Below are positions 42,989 to 54,727 of a stretch of DNA of 64,000 nucleotides, in pieces. Both the position numbers and the translations under genes were made by a program. Source of the DNA: Ahaetulla prasina (taxonomy: Eukaryota; Chordata; Lepidosauria; Squamata; Colubridae). The stretch covers positions 264,649,958-264,713,957 of the forward strand of contig NC_080540.1 in the NCBI RefSeq assembly GCF_028640845.1, in the 5' to 3' direction. The notes below the pieces were generated by a model. That model did not search any database. It was not told the origin of the DNA and saw nothing but the letters and a program-made list of their open reading frames with translations. Numbering within the stretch: the first letter of the stretch is position 1; each line of letters starts with the position of its first letter.

Positions 42989-44350
42989 AAATAGAATAGA
43001 ATAGAATTTTTATTGGCCAAGTGTGATTGGACACAAAGGAATTTGTCTTGGTGTATATGCTCTCAGTGTACATAAAAGAAAAGATACCTTCATCAAGGTA
43101 CAACACTTACAACACTTAATGATAGTCATAGGCTACAAATAAGCAATCAGGAAACAATCAATATCAGTATAAATTGTAAGGATACAAGCAACAAAGTTAC
43201 AGTCATAAGTGGAAGGACATGAGTGATGGGAACAATGAGAAGATTAATAGTAGTGCAGATTTAGTAAATAGTTTGATAGTGTTAAGGGAATTATTTGTTT
43301 AGCAGAGTGATGGCGTTAGGGAAAAAACTCTTCTAGCTGTTCTGGTGAGCAGTGCTCTATACATTTTGAGGATAGGAGTTGAAACAGTTTATGTCCAGAA
43401 TGTGAGTGGTCTGTAAATATTTTCACAGCCCTCATTTTGATTTGTGCTGTATACAGCTTCTCAATGGAAGGCAGGTTGTTAGCAATTGTTTTTTCTGCAG
43501 TTCTAATTATCCTCTGAAGTCTGTGTCTGTCTTGTTGGGTTGCAGAACCAAACCAGACAGTTATAGAGGTGCAGATGACAGACTCAATAATTCCTCTGTA
43601 GAACTGGATCAGCAGCTCCTTGGGCAATTTGAGCTTTTTGAGTTGGCACAGAAAGAACATTCTTTGTTGTCTTTTTTTGATGTTAGCTATCCATTTTAAA
43701 TCTTGCAATATGGTAGAACCTAGAAATTTGAAGGTTTCTACTGTTGATACTGTGTTGTCTAGTATTGTGAGAGGTGGACATATGGAAGGATTTCTCCTAA
43801 AGTCTACCACCATTTCTATGGTTTTGAGTGTGTTCAATTCCAGATTGTTCAGGTCACACCACGAGGCTAGTTGTTCAACCTCCCGTCTGTATGCAGATTC
43901 ATCATTGTCTCAAATGAGACCAATCATTGTTGTGTCATTTGCGAACTTCAGTAGCTTAACAGATGGATCGTTAGAGATGCAGTCATTGGTATACAGAGAG
44001 AAGAGAAGTGGGGAGAGCACACAGCCTTGGGGGGGGCCCTGTGCTGATTGTACAGGTATCTGATGTGATTCTGCTTAGCTTCACCTGCTGCTTCCTGTTT
44101 GTTAGGAAGCTTGTGATCTACTTACAAGTCTGTTCCGGTACCTGTAGCTGATTTATCTTGGTTAGAGGAGTGTCTGGAATGATGGTATTGAATGCTGAAT
44201 GAAAGTCTACAAAGCGGACCCTTGTATAGGTCTTTGGAGATTCAAAATGTTGTAGGATGTAGTGCAGAGCCATATTAACAGCATCATCTGTTGATCTATT
44301 TGCTCAATATGCAAATTGCAAGGGGTCTAACAGTGGATCTGTGATTGTAA
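42989..44350 (-). mobile_element. Rex1 LINE, 1.3 kb 3' half, with (AATAG)n tail
   Basis: Tail at 42989-43006, 3' UTR to about 43315, then coding. The minus strand encodes the C-terminus (43316-43837, 173 codons) and, upstream with frame breaks, RT motifs. 5'-truncated at about 44350 in the QFAY.ANRSTDDAVN region, just before RT motif A. It is the most complete Rex1 here. Confidence 0.9.
43316..44340 (-). pseudogene. Rex1 reverse transcriptase, broken
   Basis: In protein order: ANRSTDDAVNMALHYILQHF, VRFVDFHSAFNTI (motif A), GPPQGCVLSPLLFSLYTND (motif B), KFANDTTMIGLI (motif C), REVEQLASWCDLNNLELNT, then VVDFRRNPS, VETFKFLGSTI, FYRGIIESVICTSITVWFGS and RTAEKTIANNLPSIEKL. Motif C reads FAND rather than F/YADD, so one catalytic aspartate is lost. 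A stop interrupts after GLI and another after the motif A block. Inactive. Confidence 0.85.
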
Positions 44351-45609
44351 AATAGTACCTTTAGATAAAAATTACAAATGTAATGAATACGGAATAACAA
44401 AATGTTTAAGAAAAGGAAGGGTTAACCTCTGAGATTTGATTCGGATCAGGATTCCCATTATTATTTCTTCCTGAAAGAAATCGGGCAAGCACTAAGCATA
44501 TTTCAAAAACACTTAAAATGAGGTTTACGTCTAAGTCAGTTGAACAATTCCTTGTGTAGCTTTCCATCACAGATTTGGGATGGATGATGGTGGGAAGAGG
44601 ACACAGTCACTGCAGTATCTTATTTTCCAGCATTTATTGCTGGCAAATTGCCAGATCAATGATGTTTTTGTTGGGAAATGAGAGAGAACATCTCAGACAC
44701 TTTTACAAGTACAGTTTTTACGATAGTGTAGAACATGGTGCCTGATTCCTGTGGGTAAATATCAACTGAACTCATTTCAGAATTAGATGCTACAACTTTT
44801 CATTATGAGAAGAAAAGCTGTGGATCGATGAGACCAAATGAAATGTTGAGAATGGAAAAAAAAATCAAGAGAAGACCATTTCAAACATAACATCTAGTAC
44901 ATAAAAACCTGAGGGCTAGAGCTTCATTCCCTTGATTGATGTCCTGCTGGTTTCCTTGCTAGTGAAAGATGTAGCATCACATACAAGATTTATGTGGTTA
45001 GGGGAGAAGTTATTTACTCCATGAATAAGTACACTGTTTAAAGTAACTATATAATGAGAGAGTCAGGAATGAAAATATGAATTATATGGAAAAAGGAAGG
45101 CAATCAGAAAGAAGAAAATATATGTATTATTTGCATCTCTACCTAGCTAATAGCCCTCCTGATTCCAGAGATGGCAGACAGCTGGCATAAAATATAAAAC
45201 ATATATTAATTTAAAAAATATGTATAATTGACAGTAGTCTCAGAATTTCCCAAGCCTTCACACTCCCAAAGCACCACAGCCAACATATTTTCCCCCACTT
45301 TCCTAAATTCTAAAACTATTGAGGTCTTTTGGACTTCTGGAGGATAGTGTAGAATGTTCTGGGTTGGGATAGATTTCAAGTCCCCATCCCTCTGCTTTCC
45401 CCAAGGAAGGATACCTAAAATATTACTTCCCTCAGTGATTGCAAAGGGTGAACTGACTTTGTTTGGAGAAGTTGGTCCCGTTGGTAACATAGAATCATGC
45501 CATATAGAATTTATAGATCAAAATCAACTTTGAATTGAATTTGGAGACATGTTGACACTCAATACAGTACCCAGAATGTAAGTGCAACCCTGCTCAAATG
45601 GCTGTCATT
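44351..45609. other. Spacer, nothing recognised
   Basis: Minus frame at 45206-45490 (94 codons) shows no known motif. Confidence 0.45.
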
Positions 45610-46440
45610 TCTTAGCAAGTGAGATGTCCAATTTTGCACGGGCTGAAGGTTGTTTTCAAAGGGAGGTTGTGTTACAGTAATTCAGTCTTGACATAATGAG
45701 GACTTGAGTGATGGTTGCCTTGGCCTCTTCTTCCAAAAAAGGTTGCAACTGCACAACTGGAAGCTGGCAAAGGTTGCAAATGGAATATGAAAATGCAGTA
45801 AAAGTTATGTATCCAAGAGAAACCACAAATGTAGGGTTGTTATTTCAAGGAACAAAGGGGCTGTCAGCAAACCTGGTGATTTCTGGGCAAACAGCAGCTT
45901 CATTTTGCTGGGATTCAGTTTCAGTTCTATCAATTTCATTCTATCTAAGTCTCTTACTGCCTCTAGACACCAGATAAAAACATCCATTGCATTTCTGTCC
46001 GACTGGGGATGATATATGTACAACTCACCCCAAATTGATAAATGACCTTACCTGGTGATTCTAGGTGACTGTGAAAAAACATTGAGGAAAAACTGATTAC
46101 TGTGGCACCTCATCCGGGATTGGCAGAATATGCCAAGTGGAATAAACCACTTTGATAAGAACTCCTGCAAAACACCTGCAAAATAGTTTTCCACCATCCC
46201 CAATCTTCAGTTCAAAAGAATGTTGTAGACAATGTTATCAAACACTACTCAGATATGCAATCCAGGGCCAGACACACAAGAGTGTCAACTGCAATTTCAG
46301 CCCCATGACAAAGTCTGAATCCTAACTGAAAAGCATCTAGATAATCAGCTTTTTCCAGGTTATTTTGAAGCTACCAAACTATTTCAGAACCTTGCCCCAA
46401 AAGGTAGAAGTTATCAGTTGGTCAGGCTAAGAATTTGGTA
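45610..46440 (-). mobile_element. Ancient L2/L3-like LINE relic
   Basis: Minus strand carries eroded L2/CR1-superfamily RT text: ...NAMDVFIWCLEAVRDLDRMK and LKLNPSKMKLL (compare [20 protein letters not shown] at about 55080-55130). The plus strand keeps the order of an antisense LINE (leader to gtgattctaggtgactgtga, then ggcacctcatccgggattgg). Heavily mutated, older than the other LINEs here. Confidence 0.5.
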
Positions 46441-47351
46441 TTTTCAGGATACCACAGCTTTCTCTGAGGTAAGAAATATAATTCTTTTGATTGAGAAAGC
46501 TCTAAGAGAACTCATTGATGCTAGGAAAGATGAGAGAAGAAATGAAAAGGAAATTATGCCAGGCTTTTCTGGAAAAAGAGTAACTAGATATTCAATGTTG
46601 TATTCTGGAAAAAAGTGATTCAAGCAACTCAGATGTGAATTCGCCCATAAATGAGAAAAGGAATTTTACATATTCAGTTTCTAAGAGCCTGCTCCTAACC
46701 TCTTATTTTCTAACATTATGCCACATTAATTAAATTATCTGTGAATATTGCTTTCCTGTTCATGCTCTGCTATTAGTGACAGAAACTTTTACTATCTCTC
46801 AAATACAGTTGCACACACCCGCCCCATCTGGTTGCTGAAAGAATCAGTGGGGCATGATTTCAACTCACAGGTGGCAGAGTTTATGCTAACCCAAAACATC
46901 TCGAGAAAATTAAAGGAATCTCAGACAACCTTGCAAACGTTTGCCGAGTTCCTACTCACATAGAATCTAAATCAAAAATTATAGATGCAATCTTAAACAT
47001 ATTTTCATATGATGACTACGAGATGGCAAAGAGCTACCAAAATAGAATCTCTTTCTCCATATGCAGAAGCAAGCCTTTCAGATGTATAAGATTTTGTTTA
47101 TATCTGTTAAATAATTTTTGTGTCTGGCTCTGATTTTCCTCTGGTGAAATCAATTCAATGTCGAAATGCTGCAGAAATTCTTACTAGAATTTATTAGAAT
47201 TTCTTTTTACATTGTAGAGTCCTGAATACATTTCTTGTCTTCAAATTAGGAGAACTAAAGGATTAGGAGCTTTCCATTTTTTAAAAAAATATAAAATTTG
47301 CTCAGCAGAATTTTACAGTTGCTGCCATAACTTTCCATTTCTTTATATTGT
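46441..47351. other. Spacer, nothing recognised
   Basis: No element ends or genes. Confidence 0.45.
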
Positions 47352-47795
47352 CCCAAAGGTGTTATTTTTTTCAAGAAGCAAATGGACTTTCTTGTTTTGC
47401 TTGAAGACATTTCACTTCTCATTCAAGAAGTGAATTCATTCTTCAGCTCTGACTGAATAGTGGGGAATGGAAGGATTTATATCCCTTGTAGACAGCTGTT
47501 CATTTGCATTCTTTTAGAATATTGTTGAAACCACTTGGAGGTTTAACTGTGTCCTCAGGATCACCTGAGTAGTGTAGATGGGATGGAGTCTTCTTGGAAC
47601 TGCTGAAAGGATTGTGTTGTAGACTGGAGACAGAAGATGTTATATCCCTCCTCCTCTGTTGAGAGAGGGCTGTTTATTTTTGACATAGATGGCTTCTTTG
47701 ACCCCTCTTTCAAACCAATGATCCTCTCTGTCCAAAAGATGGACTTTGCTGTCTTCAAAAGATGGACTTTGCTGTCTTCAGCCTTTGTATTTAAA
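47352..47795 (-). mobile_element. Penelope-like element fragment
   Basis: Minus-strand PLE matching the left half of the 17517 copy: terminal repeat (gtcccaaaggtgttattttt, cttcaagcaaaacaagaaag on the minus strand), spacer, then the nuclease tail relic at 47640-47740 (FERGVKEAIYVKNKQPSLNR-like). It starts at the same gtccc boundary as 17517. A direct duplication of aaagatggactttgctgtct lies at about 47734-47778. Stops are frequent. Confidence 0.72.
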
Positions 47796-47824
47796 GGAAG
47801 AGGTATACAACATCATATTTTCAC

Positions 47825-48795
47825 TTTTTCCAAAGTCTCAACATCTTTTCTGGTGACCAAAACTGGATGCACTATTCCAGGTGGCCATACTAAGGCTTTA
47901 TAAAGCAGTACTAATACTTCACGTGATTTTGAGTCCATGCCTTTGTTTATACAACCAAGGATTGTATTAGATTTTTTGGCTGCTACCACATACTGCTGGC
48001 TCATATTTAAGTTGATCGTCCACTAGGAGTCCAAGGTCCCTCTCACAGTTACTATTTTTGAGCCAAGTTTCACCTAATCTATAATTGTATGTTTGGTTTT
48101 TCTTGCCTAAGTGTAAAACCTTGCTGTTCTCAATATTAAATTTCAAGTTGTTGGACAGAGCCCATTGTTCAAGTCTGTCAAGATCTTTTTAGACTCTATT
48201 CTTGTCTTCTGGGATGTTGGCTATTTCTGTCAGCTTAGAGTCATCTAAGTCATTTATGAAGATATTGAAGAGTACTGGGCCTAAGACAGAACCTTGTGGT
48301 ACCCCATTGCTTACTTCCCTCTATATGGATATGGTACCATTAAAGACTACTCATTAACTATGGTTTGTCAACCAGTTACATATCCATCTGGTGGTGATGC
48401 TGCCTATCCCACATTTTTCTAGTTTATCAAGAAGTAGGTTGTGGTCTACTTTGTCAAATGCCTTGCTGAAGTCTAAGTATACTAGGTCCACAGCATTTTG
48501 CTGGTCTACTAATTTAGTCACTTTGTCAAATAATGAAATAAGGTTGGTTTGGCATGATTTGTTTTTAACAAACCCATGCTGGCTTTTAGTTATAACTGTA
48601 TTTGTTTCTAGATGTTCGCAGATCTGTTTTTTTTATTATCTTTTCCAGTATCTTCCCAGGTATTGATGCTGACTGTAGTGTCCTGGGTCTTTCAATCCCC
48701 ATTTTTTGGAAGATGGGAACCACATCAACTCTTTTCCAATCCTCATGTAATTCCCTGGTGTTCCAGGATTTTTTAAAGATATGGTATCTTTCTTG
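47825..48795 (-). mobile_element. CR1 LINE fragment, both ends missing
   Basis: Minus strand runs from ...VGLLKRWKR-like upstream RT, the aactagtaaattagtc region for motif A, motif B region at about 48290, a degenerate motif C at about 48235, to the [20 protein letters not shown] and DSKSREVLVLLYKALV segment. Both the C-terminal 3' end and the 5' half are lacking. More diverged than the 19916 and 50873 copies. Confidence 0.85.
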
Positions 48796-49499
48796 CGATT
48801 ACATGGCAAGAAAGGTCACAGTATCATCTTCCATTAGTCATATATTTTATTTATGAATGTACTTATTCAGGCTCATCAATAAAAGATTACAGAAGAATAA
48901 TTGTTATTCATTCATAGAGACAATCATTTTAATTGCTTTATTTACAGAATTCAAGTAAATGTGCAGAACTTTGCTGTTGCTATGAGGAACTACAACATTT
49001 TGCATACTTCAGTTCTAAAAATTCTTTCAGCTGAGCTGGAATTTAAAAGATGTGGAACTCATGAAATAATAAAGAAATCTTGAATTACCCTGCCAACCTT
49101 TAACTGAAAGTCACTTTATATAGATATAAAGCTACTACCTGTATGCCTGCTTTTAAGTGGTACTTATGATAAAATGTGTATGATGGTTGCTAAGCAGGGT
49201 GAGGTAGAGTGGAAAATAAGCTTTTTTTAAAAAGTAGGTCAAGACTTTTATCTTAGTCATACTATTAATATAAATATGCCATAAGGTATAATTATCAAAA
49301 AACATCCCCTTAAATCTAGAACTGGTTCCTCTTCTAGTTATGAGACAAAAATACACTTTGTGCCTTATACTTTCATTAATTTTCTATTTTTCCATATTAC
49401 AAACATGGCAGAATGGAATTTTTAGGGAATAATACAGAATAAGATCATGTGACATGACACGCTGGGAAGAATGTGAAAGATTGATTAATTGGTAATGTG
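48796..49499. other. Spacer, nothing recognised
   Basis: AT-rich, no named elements. Confidence 0.45.
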
Positions 49500-49905
49500 C
49501 ATCAAGTCATTTTTGCTCCTAGCAACTATATAGATTTTCTTAATATGTTCTTTCAAATCTCTCAATGCTGCACTCATTGCCACCATAGCTGAATCCATCC
49601 ACTTTTCTCCTGCTTGTCATTTTTATTCTTTTCCTCCATCTTTCCAAGAAATAGAGATTTTTTCCAGAAAGTGGGTCTTGATATAGTGTCCAAAATAGCA
49701 TAATTTTAGCCTGATCATTAATGCCTTGAGTGAGAATTTTGGGTTGATTTGTTTGATGATCTATCAGTTGCTTTTCTTGGCTGTCCATGGTATTCTCATG
49801 AACTCTTCTCCAACATCAAGTTCAAAGGATCAATACTTTTCCTATTCTGCTTCTTTGAAGTACAACTTTCGCTTCCATAGAGCGTCACAGGGAATAGATG
49901 GTTTT
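49500..49905 (-). mobile_element. Degenerate RTE-like LINE relic
   Basis: Minus strand from FPVTLYGSESCTSK-like at about 49885, then NQPKILTQGINDQAKIMLFW at about 49680-49740, and GKNLYFLERWRKRIKMTSRR, followed by eroded WMDSV/ALRDL-like text. This order resembles the RTE/BovB C-terminal region (FPVVMYGCESW; GKIEGRRRRGRQRMRW). Stops and substitutions throughout. Confidence 0.5.
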
Positions 49906-50754
49906 CAGAATTCTGAAGGTGTAAATGAGAGAGGATTGTCTACATGTAAGTAGGTGGAGAAAGATGACCAGCAAAAACTCATGATATGCAATCACTCAAA
50001 TCCAAAAATGAAAATCTGCTTCAGAGAAGACATGGGTGCACTCCCTGGTGCCTCATCAGATTAATCTTAGAGATGAAATCTATATTAAATGTGAGTCAGT
50101 TGCATATCCTGGCCCATGAAAAAAAATCTAGTTATGCAACCTTGCCTCCCCTCCTTTCTGCCAGGGAGGAAAAGACTTTGTCTTTGAGTACTGCAGGCAA
50201 AATTCTAGAAGAGAAGGAGGAGAAGCTGGAAACTGAGCATAGCTCAGAAAGTAATATTGCTTTCCTGTCCCGATTTAAAATTTTAATCTATAAAAATCTG
50301 GAAAATCTGGTGAAGCAAGCCAGCAAACTTAGGTATGGCAGAATAAGATGTCCTTATTGGGAAGAATTCCAAACCATCTCAATTTTTTTTGCCTCATTGC
50401 CAAAATCATACAACCTGTCAAATAAATGCTAAGAAGCGTAATACCTAATTAGGACAACTGGGAGCAGGCACATCTCCCTTTTGATGAAAGTATATAAAGT
50501 GATATACTTTTGATGTAAGTATATAAAGTGGCCAGATCTCATAGGCAAAGGATTGGTTGATGAACCAATGGGGTTCAATGCTGGGATTGTAGTTGTGCTA
50601 TGTGGAGGTGAATCTAGTTCCAGGTGGAGAAGGAAATTCCAGCTGAGTTCTGATAGGTGCAAGCAAGATTAGAAAGAGAGGTCTACAGAAAGGACCAGCA
50701 GGTAGAAAAAATGGAAAAGACTAATTGGAAATCAGTGAAGAAAATTTTACTAAA
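49906..50754. other. Spacer with a long unexplained frame
   Basis: Contains a 148-codon plus-strand frame (49986-50432) without recognisable domain, and a 20-bp repeat (gatgaaagtatataaagtg / gatgtaagtatataaagtgg) near 50482-50532. No element assigned. Confidence 0.4.
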
Positions 50755-50872
50755 ATAACATAACATAACATAACATAACATAACATAACATAACATAACA
50801 TAACATAACATAACATAACATAACATAACATAACATAACATAACATAACATAACATAACATAACATAACATA
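50755..50872. repeat. (TAACA)n microsatellite at CR1 3' end
   Basis: About 23 nearly perfect pentanucleotide units abutting the CR1 terminus agttggaagggaccttgg. The (MLCYV)n-type frame on the minus strand is spurious. Confidence 0.97.
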
Positions 50873-50930
50873 AGAGTTGGAAGGGACCTTGGAGGTCTTC
50901 TAGTCCAACCCCCTGCCCAGGCAGGAAACT

Positions 50931-51569
50931 CTACACCATTTCAGACAAATGGCTATCCAATATTTTCTTAAAAATTTCCAGTGTTGGTGCATTCACAACT
51001 TCTGCAGGCAAGTTATTCCACTTATTGATTGTTCTAACTGTCAGGAAATTTCTCCTTAGTTCTAAGTTGCTTCTCTCCTTGATTAGTTTCCACCCATTGC
51101 TTTTTCCCTCAGGTGCTTTGGAGAATAGTTTGACTTCCTCTTCTTTGTGGCAACCCCTGAGATTTTGGAATACTGCTATCATGCCTCCCCTAGTCCTTCT
51201 TTTCATTAAAGTAGACATACCCAGTTCCTGCAACCATTCTTCATATGTTTTAGCCTCCAGTCCCTTTATCATCTTTGTTGCTCTTCTCTGAACTCTTTCT
51301 AGAGTCTCAACATCCTTTTTACATTGTGGCGACCAAAACTGAATGCAATATTCCAAGTGTGGCCTTACCAAGGCATTATAAAGTGGTATTAACACTTCAC
51401 GTGATCTTGATTCTATCCCTCTGTTTATGCAGCCCAGAATTGTGTTGGCTTTTTTGGCAGCTGCTGCACACTGCTGGCTCATATCTAAATGGTTGTCCAC
51501 TAGGACTCCAAGATCCCTCTCACAGTTACTACTATTGAGCAAGGTACCACATATATGGTACCTGTGCAT
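50931..51569 (-). pseudogene. CR1 ORF2 C-terminal frame
   Basis: 212 codons without a stop: [80 protein letters not shown], then [20 protein letters not shown] and a C-terminal [17 protein letters not shown]. Separated from the upstream RT frame by a small deletion near 51580 in the LHLGKKN segment. Confidence 0.9.
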
Positions 51570-52141
51570 TTTGTTTTTTTTGCGTAAACCTTACTTTTTT
51601 CACTGTTGAATTTCATTTTGTTAGATAGCGCCCAATGTTCAAGTCTGTCAAGATCTTTCTGTAACTTGAGCCTATCTTCTGGAGTGTTGGCTATTCCTGC
51701 CAGCTTGGTGTCATCTGCAAATTTGATGAGTTCACCATTTATCCCCTTGTCCAAGTCATTGATGAAGATGTTGAAGAGTACTGGGCCTAAAACAGAGCCT
51801 TGGGGTACTCCACTGCATACTTCCCTCCATGTGGATGTAGTTCCATTGAGGACTACACATTGAGTGCGGTTGGTTAGCCAGTTACGAATCCATCTGGTGG
51901 TGGTGCTGTCTAAGCCACATTTTTCTACTTTATCTAGTAGTAGGTTATGGTCTATGAAGATGGGAACTACATCAGCTCTTTTCCAGTCCTCTGGCAGCTC
52001 CCCTGTGCTCCAGGATCTTTGAAAGATATAGTTCAGTGGTTCTGAGATCTTGTCTGCCAGTTCTTTTAGAACCTTGGGGTGTAATCCATCCGGTCCTGGT
52101 GATTTGAACTCGTCTAGGGTAGATAGGTGTTCACTTACCAT
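51500..52141 (-). pseudogene. CR1 reverse transcriptase with in-frame loss of motif A
   Basis: 213-codon frame: [35 protein letters not shown], then a jump straight to [17 protein letters not shown], then [20 protein letters not shown] (motif B) and [20 protein letters not shown] (motif C). Compared with the 19916 copy, the block from KKGK through YRPISLTS and the DFSKAFDK motif A is missing. The deletion (about 330 bp) keeps the frame, so the ORF stays open although catalysis is lost. Confidence 0.88.
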
Positions 52142-52168
52142 TTTTTTTTCCTATTTTAACTTGTGTTC

Positions 52169-53420
52169 CTAATCTGTTTTTTTGTGGTGCTGTTTTTGAT
52201 AGGTTGGATTGTTTTTTTCCTTTTGTGTAAAGACAGATGCAAAAAATAAGTTAAGTAGATCTGCTTTCTCCCTGTTGCTTGTCACCTTCTTGCCACTTTC
52301 TCCCAGCAATGAGCCAATTGTTTCCTTGATTTTTTTCTTGTTTTTAACATGTTGGAAGAAGCTTTTTTTGTTATTTTTTACTTTTGTCGCTAGCCTTTGT
52401 TCGTTGTGAGCTTTAGCTTTCCTCACTTCATCTTTACAGGCTCGGGCTATTTGCTGATATTCTGCCTTAGTTATTTGCCCCTCTTTCCACTTTTTATATT
52501 TGTTCTTTTTGTCTTTCAATTTGTCAGATAGTTCTTTATGCATCCATGCTGATTTCTTTTGAGATTTATTATTTTTCTTCTTCACTGGTATTGTGGTAGA
52601 CTGGGCTTTTATAATCTCACTTTTCAAAATTTCCCAAGCTTCTTGAGTTGTTTTCCCCTTGAGGATTCTCATCCATGGAATCCTTCTCAAGCTCTCTCTA
52701 AGTTTATTGAAATTAGCTCTCTTAAAGTCCAAGACTCTAGTTTGACTTTGTTCTACTACTTGTGTTTGCATAATGTTGAATTCCAGTATTGTGTGATCAC
52801 TTGCCCCCAAGGTTCCTGTCGCTTCAATACCTTCTATCATTTCATCTCTGTTAGTGAGAATTAAGTCCAATATGGCTGATCCCCTTGTTCCCTTGTCTAC
52901 TTTTTGGGAAATGGAGTTGTCTGCTAGGTTTGTTAGAAACCTGTTGGATCTTCAACTTTTTTGTCTGGAGTTTGTCTCCCAGTTGATGTCAGGGTAGTTA
53001 AAATCCCCCATTATTATTGTGATGTGCTTCCTACACACCTTAGTTAGCTGACTAGCAAAAAGTTCATCTACTTCCTCTGTTTGGTTGAGTAGCCTATAGT
53101 ATAGACCTATGGCAATATCATACCCCCCCACCTTTAATATTGACCCAAATGCATTCTAGATAATTTTCATCATTGTTGTGCTCTATTTTGGTAGAGATGT
53201 AGTTATTTCTTATATATAGTGGAACTCCATCTCCTCTTTTATTTGGTCTATTTCTTTTAAATAATTTATATCCCTCTAGCTATAGGTTCCATTTGTTAGT
53301 TTCATCCCACTAAGTTTCTGTGATGGCAACAATATCATATCTGCCCTCATTTACTTGAATTTCTAATTCACCCTATTTATTTCTCATACTCTGTGCATTG
53401 GTGTATAGACATTTGAGTCT
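52169..53420 (-). pseudogene. CR1 endonuclease plus linker region, broken
   Basis: From the AP-endonuclease start (NAQSMRNK.GELEIQVNEGRYDI and AITET-like, about 53320-53400), RGDGVPLYIRNNYIS (about 53220), IMGDFNYPDINWETN (about 53000), then the 233-codon frame 52169-52870 (DLILTNRDEMIEGIEATGTL, GASDHTILEF with the final EN catalytic SDH) and the linker KYKKWKEGQITKAEYQQIAR. Stops occur within the EN part. EN cleaves target DNA in active elements. Confidence 0.82.
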
Positions 53421-53830
53421 GTTTTGATTGACCTTGTCAATCTGTCTACATAACCTGTGTTGTGCCTGACTGCCCCTACTTTCTTGCCACCTGTTTGACT
53501 AGTGACTATGATATGGCACTCACTATTAAATGCTTGGTTTTGCTTGATAGCAGGGCTGATAGTCTTACCCACAGAGACATCTATGTTACATGCACTGATA
53601 ACCCTATTAATTTTGGATTGCTGGGGACAGAAATTTTCTGTATCGATTAATTCTCTATCCCCACTGTTCAGTTTAAATGTTTATCCAGAAAATCTGTGAA
53701 CGTATTGCTGAGTAACTCAGTCCGTTTCTTTGATGGATACAATCCATCTCTTTTGTACAGTTTTACATTGGACCAGTTGCAGACATCAAGACTAATAAAA
53801 CCAAAGCCTTCCCTTTTATACCACTCCTTT

Positions 53831-54344
53831 AGCCATACATACATAAGTTATAGGGAAGTGAAACAGCTGAAGCTCTAATGGACTAAGCATATCAAGACTG
53901 CGTTAGAGAACTGTATGAATCAGGGAATGAAGAAGCAGTTAAGAAACTACCAAAAAAGTTATGAAAGGTGGAATAGAACATATTCATCCTTTCTGCATAC
54001 CAACCTGGAAATGAACTGTGAGCAACCCAGCAATAATTCATGCAATTTTTCTAATTACATCTGATCAAAGAAAAGGATGCTATGTAACAGAGATCTCTAG
54101 GAACACTTTTCCATAGTGTTGACACTGTTTGAGAATTGAAGAAATGCATGTCAAAAAATTATAGAAGTGCTATAATAATTCAAAGTGTATTTTGGTATCA
54201 GACAACATTTTATTTTAAAATATGAATTCTTCCTCAGCCTTATTGCTAGGTAAAGATAGATGTTATGCTACATGATGTTAAATATACTACATGGTATGAA
54301 CTGTCACCCCGTTCCCCTCCCTCCCTGGTTATATTAAGTAAAAT
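53831..54344. other. Spacer, nothing recognised
   Basis: Unique-looking; the last 8 bp (54337-54344, agtaaaat) are the TSD of the next element. Confidence 0.5.
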
Positions 54345-54442
54345 CAGTGGTGGGATTCTACGGATTCAGACCGGTTCAGAAGAACCGTTAGCTCCAATTT
54401 TCAGCCGTGAGTGAACTGGTTCTCTCTTTCTTTGAAGTGGGT

Positions 54443-54727
54443 CGGGGTGAAATCCAGCAGGTTCTGACAGGTTCTGGAGAATTGGTAGCAGAAATTTTGA
54501 GCAGTTCAGAGAACCAGCAGTGGAAATTTTAAGCAGTTTGGAGAACTGTCAAATACCACTTCTGGCTGACCCCAGAGTGGGGTGGGAATGGAAATTTTGC
54601 AATATCCTTTTCCCAGCAGTGGGGATTTTGCAGTACCCTTCCCCTGCCATATTCCCCAAGCCATGGCCATGACCACCAAGCCATACCCGCAGAACCAGTA
54701 GTAAAAAAAAATTGGATTTCACCATTG
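54443..54727 (+). mobile_element. Inner hAT-like MITE
   Basis: Begins cggggtgaaatccagcaggt and ends ttggatttcaccattg. TSD aagtgggt (54435-54442) and aagtgggc (54728-54735), 7 of 8 identical. Internal gaattggtagcagaaatttt and agaaccagtagtaaaa resemble the 12691 element, so this is the same family. Confidence 0.88.

Larger units (their letters stand above)
50873..53830 (-). mobile_element. CR1 LINE, most complete copy
   Basis: About 2.96 kb on the minus strand from the 3' terminus, through the C-terminus, RT, linker and endonuclease, to a region upstream (about 53650-53830) that encodes NWSNVKLYKRDGLYPSKKRT-like text. Relative to the 19916 copy it lacks about 330 bp at 51955 (see the RT entry). 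Frameshifts separate its open frames. Tail is (TAACA)n. Confidence 0.93.

Noticed and set aside
50683..50871. Repeated MLCYV-type frame
   Set aside because: Pure translation of the (TAACA)n microsatellite.
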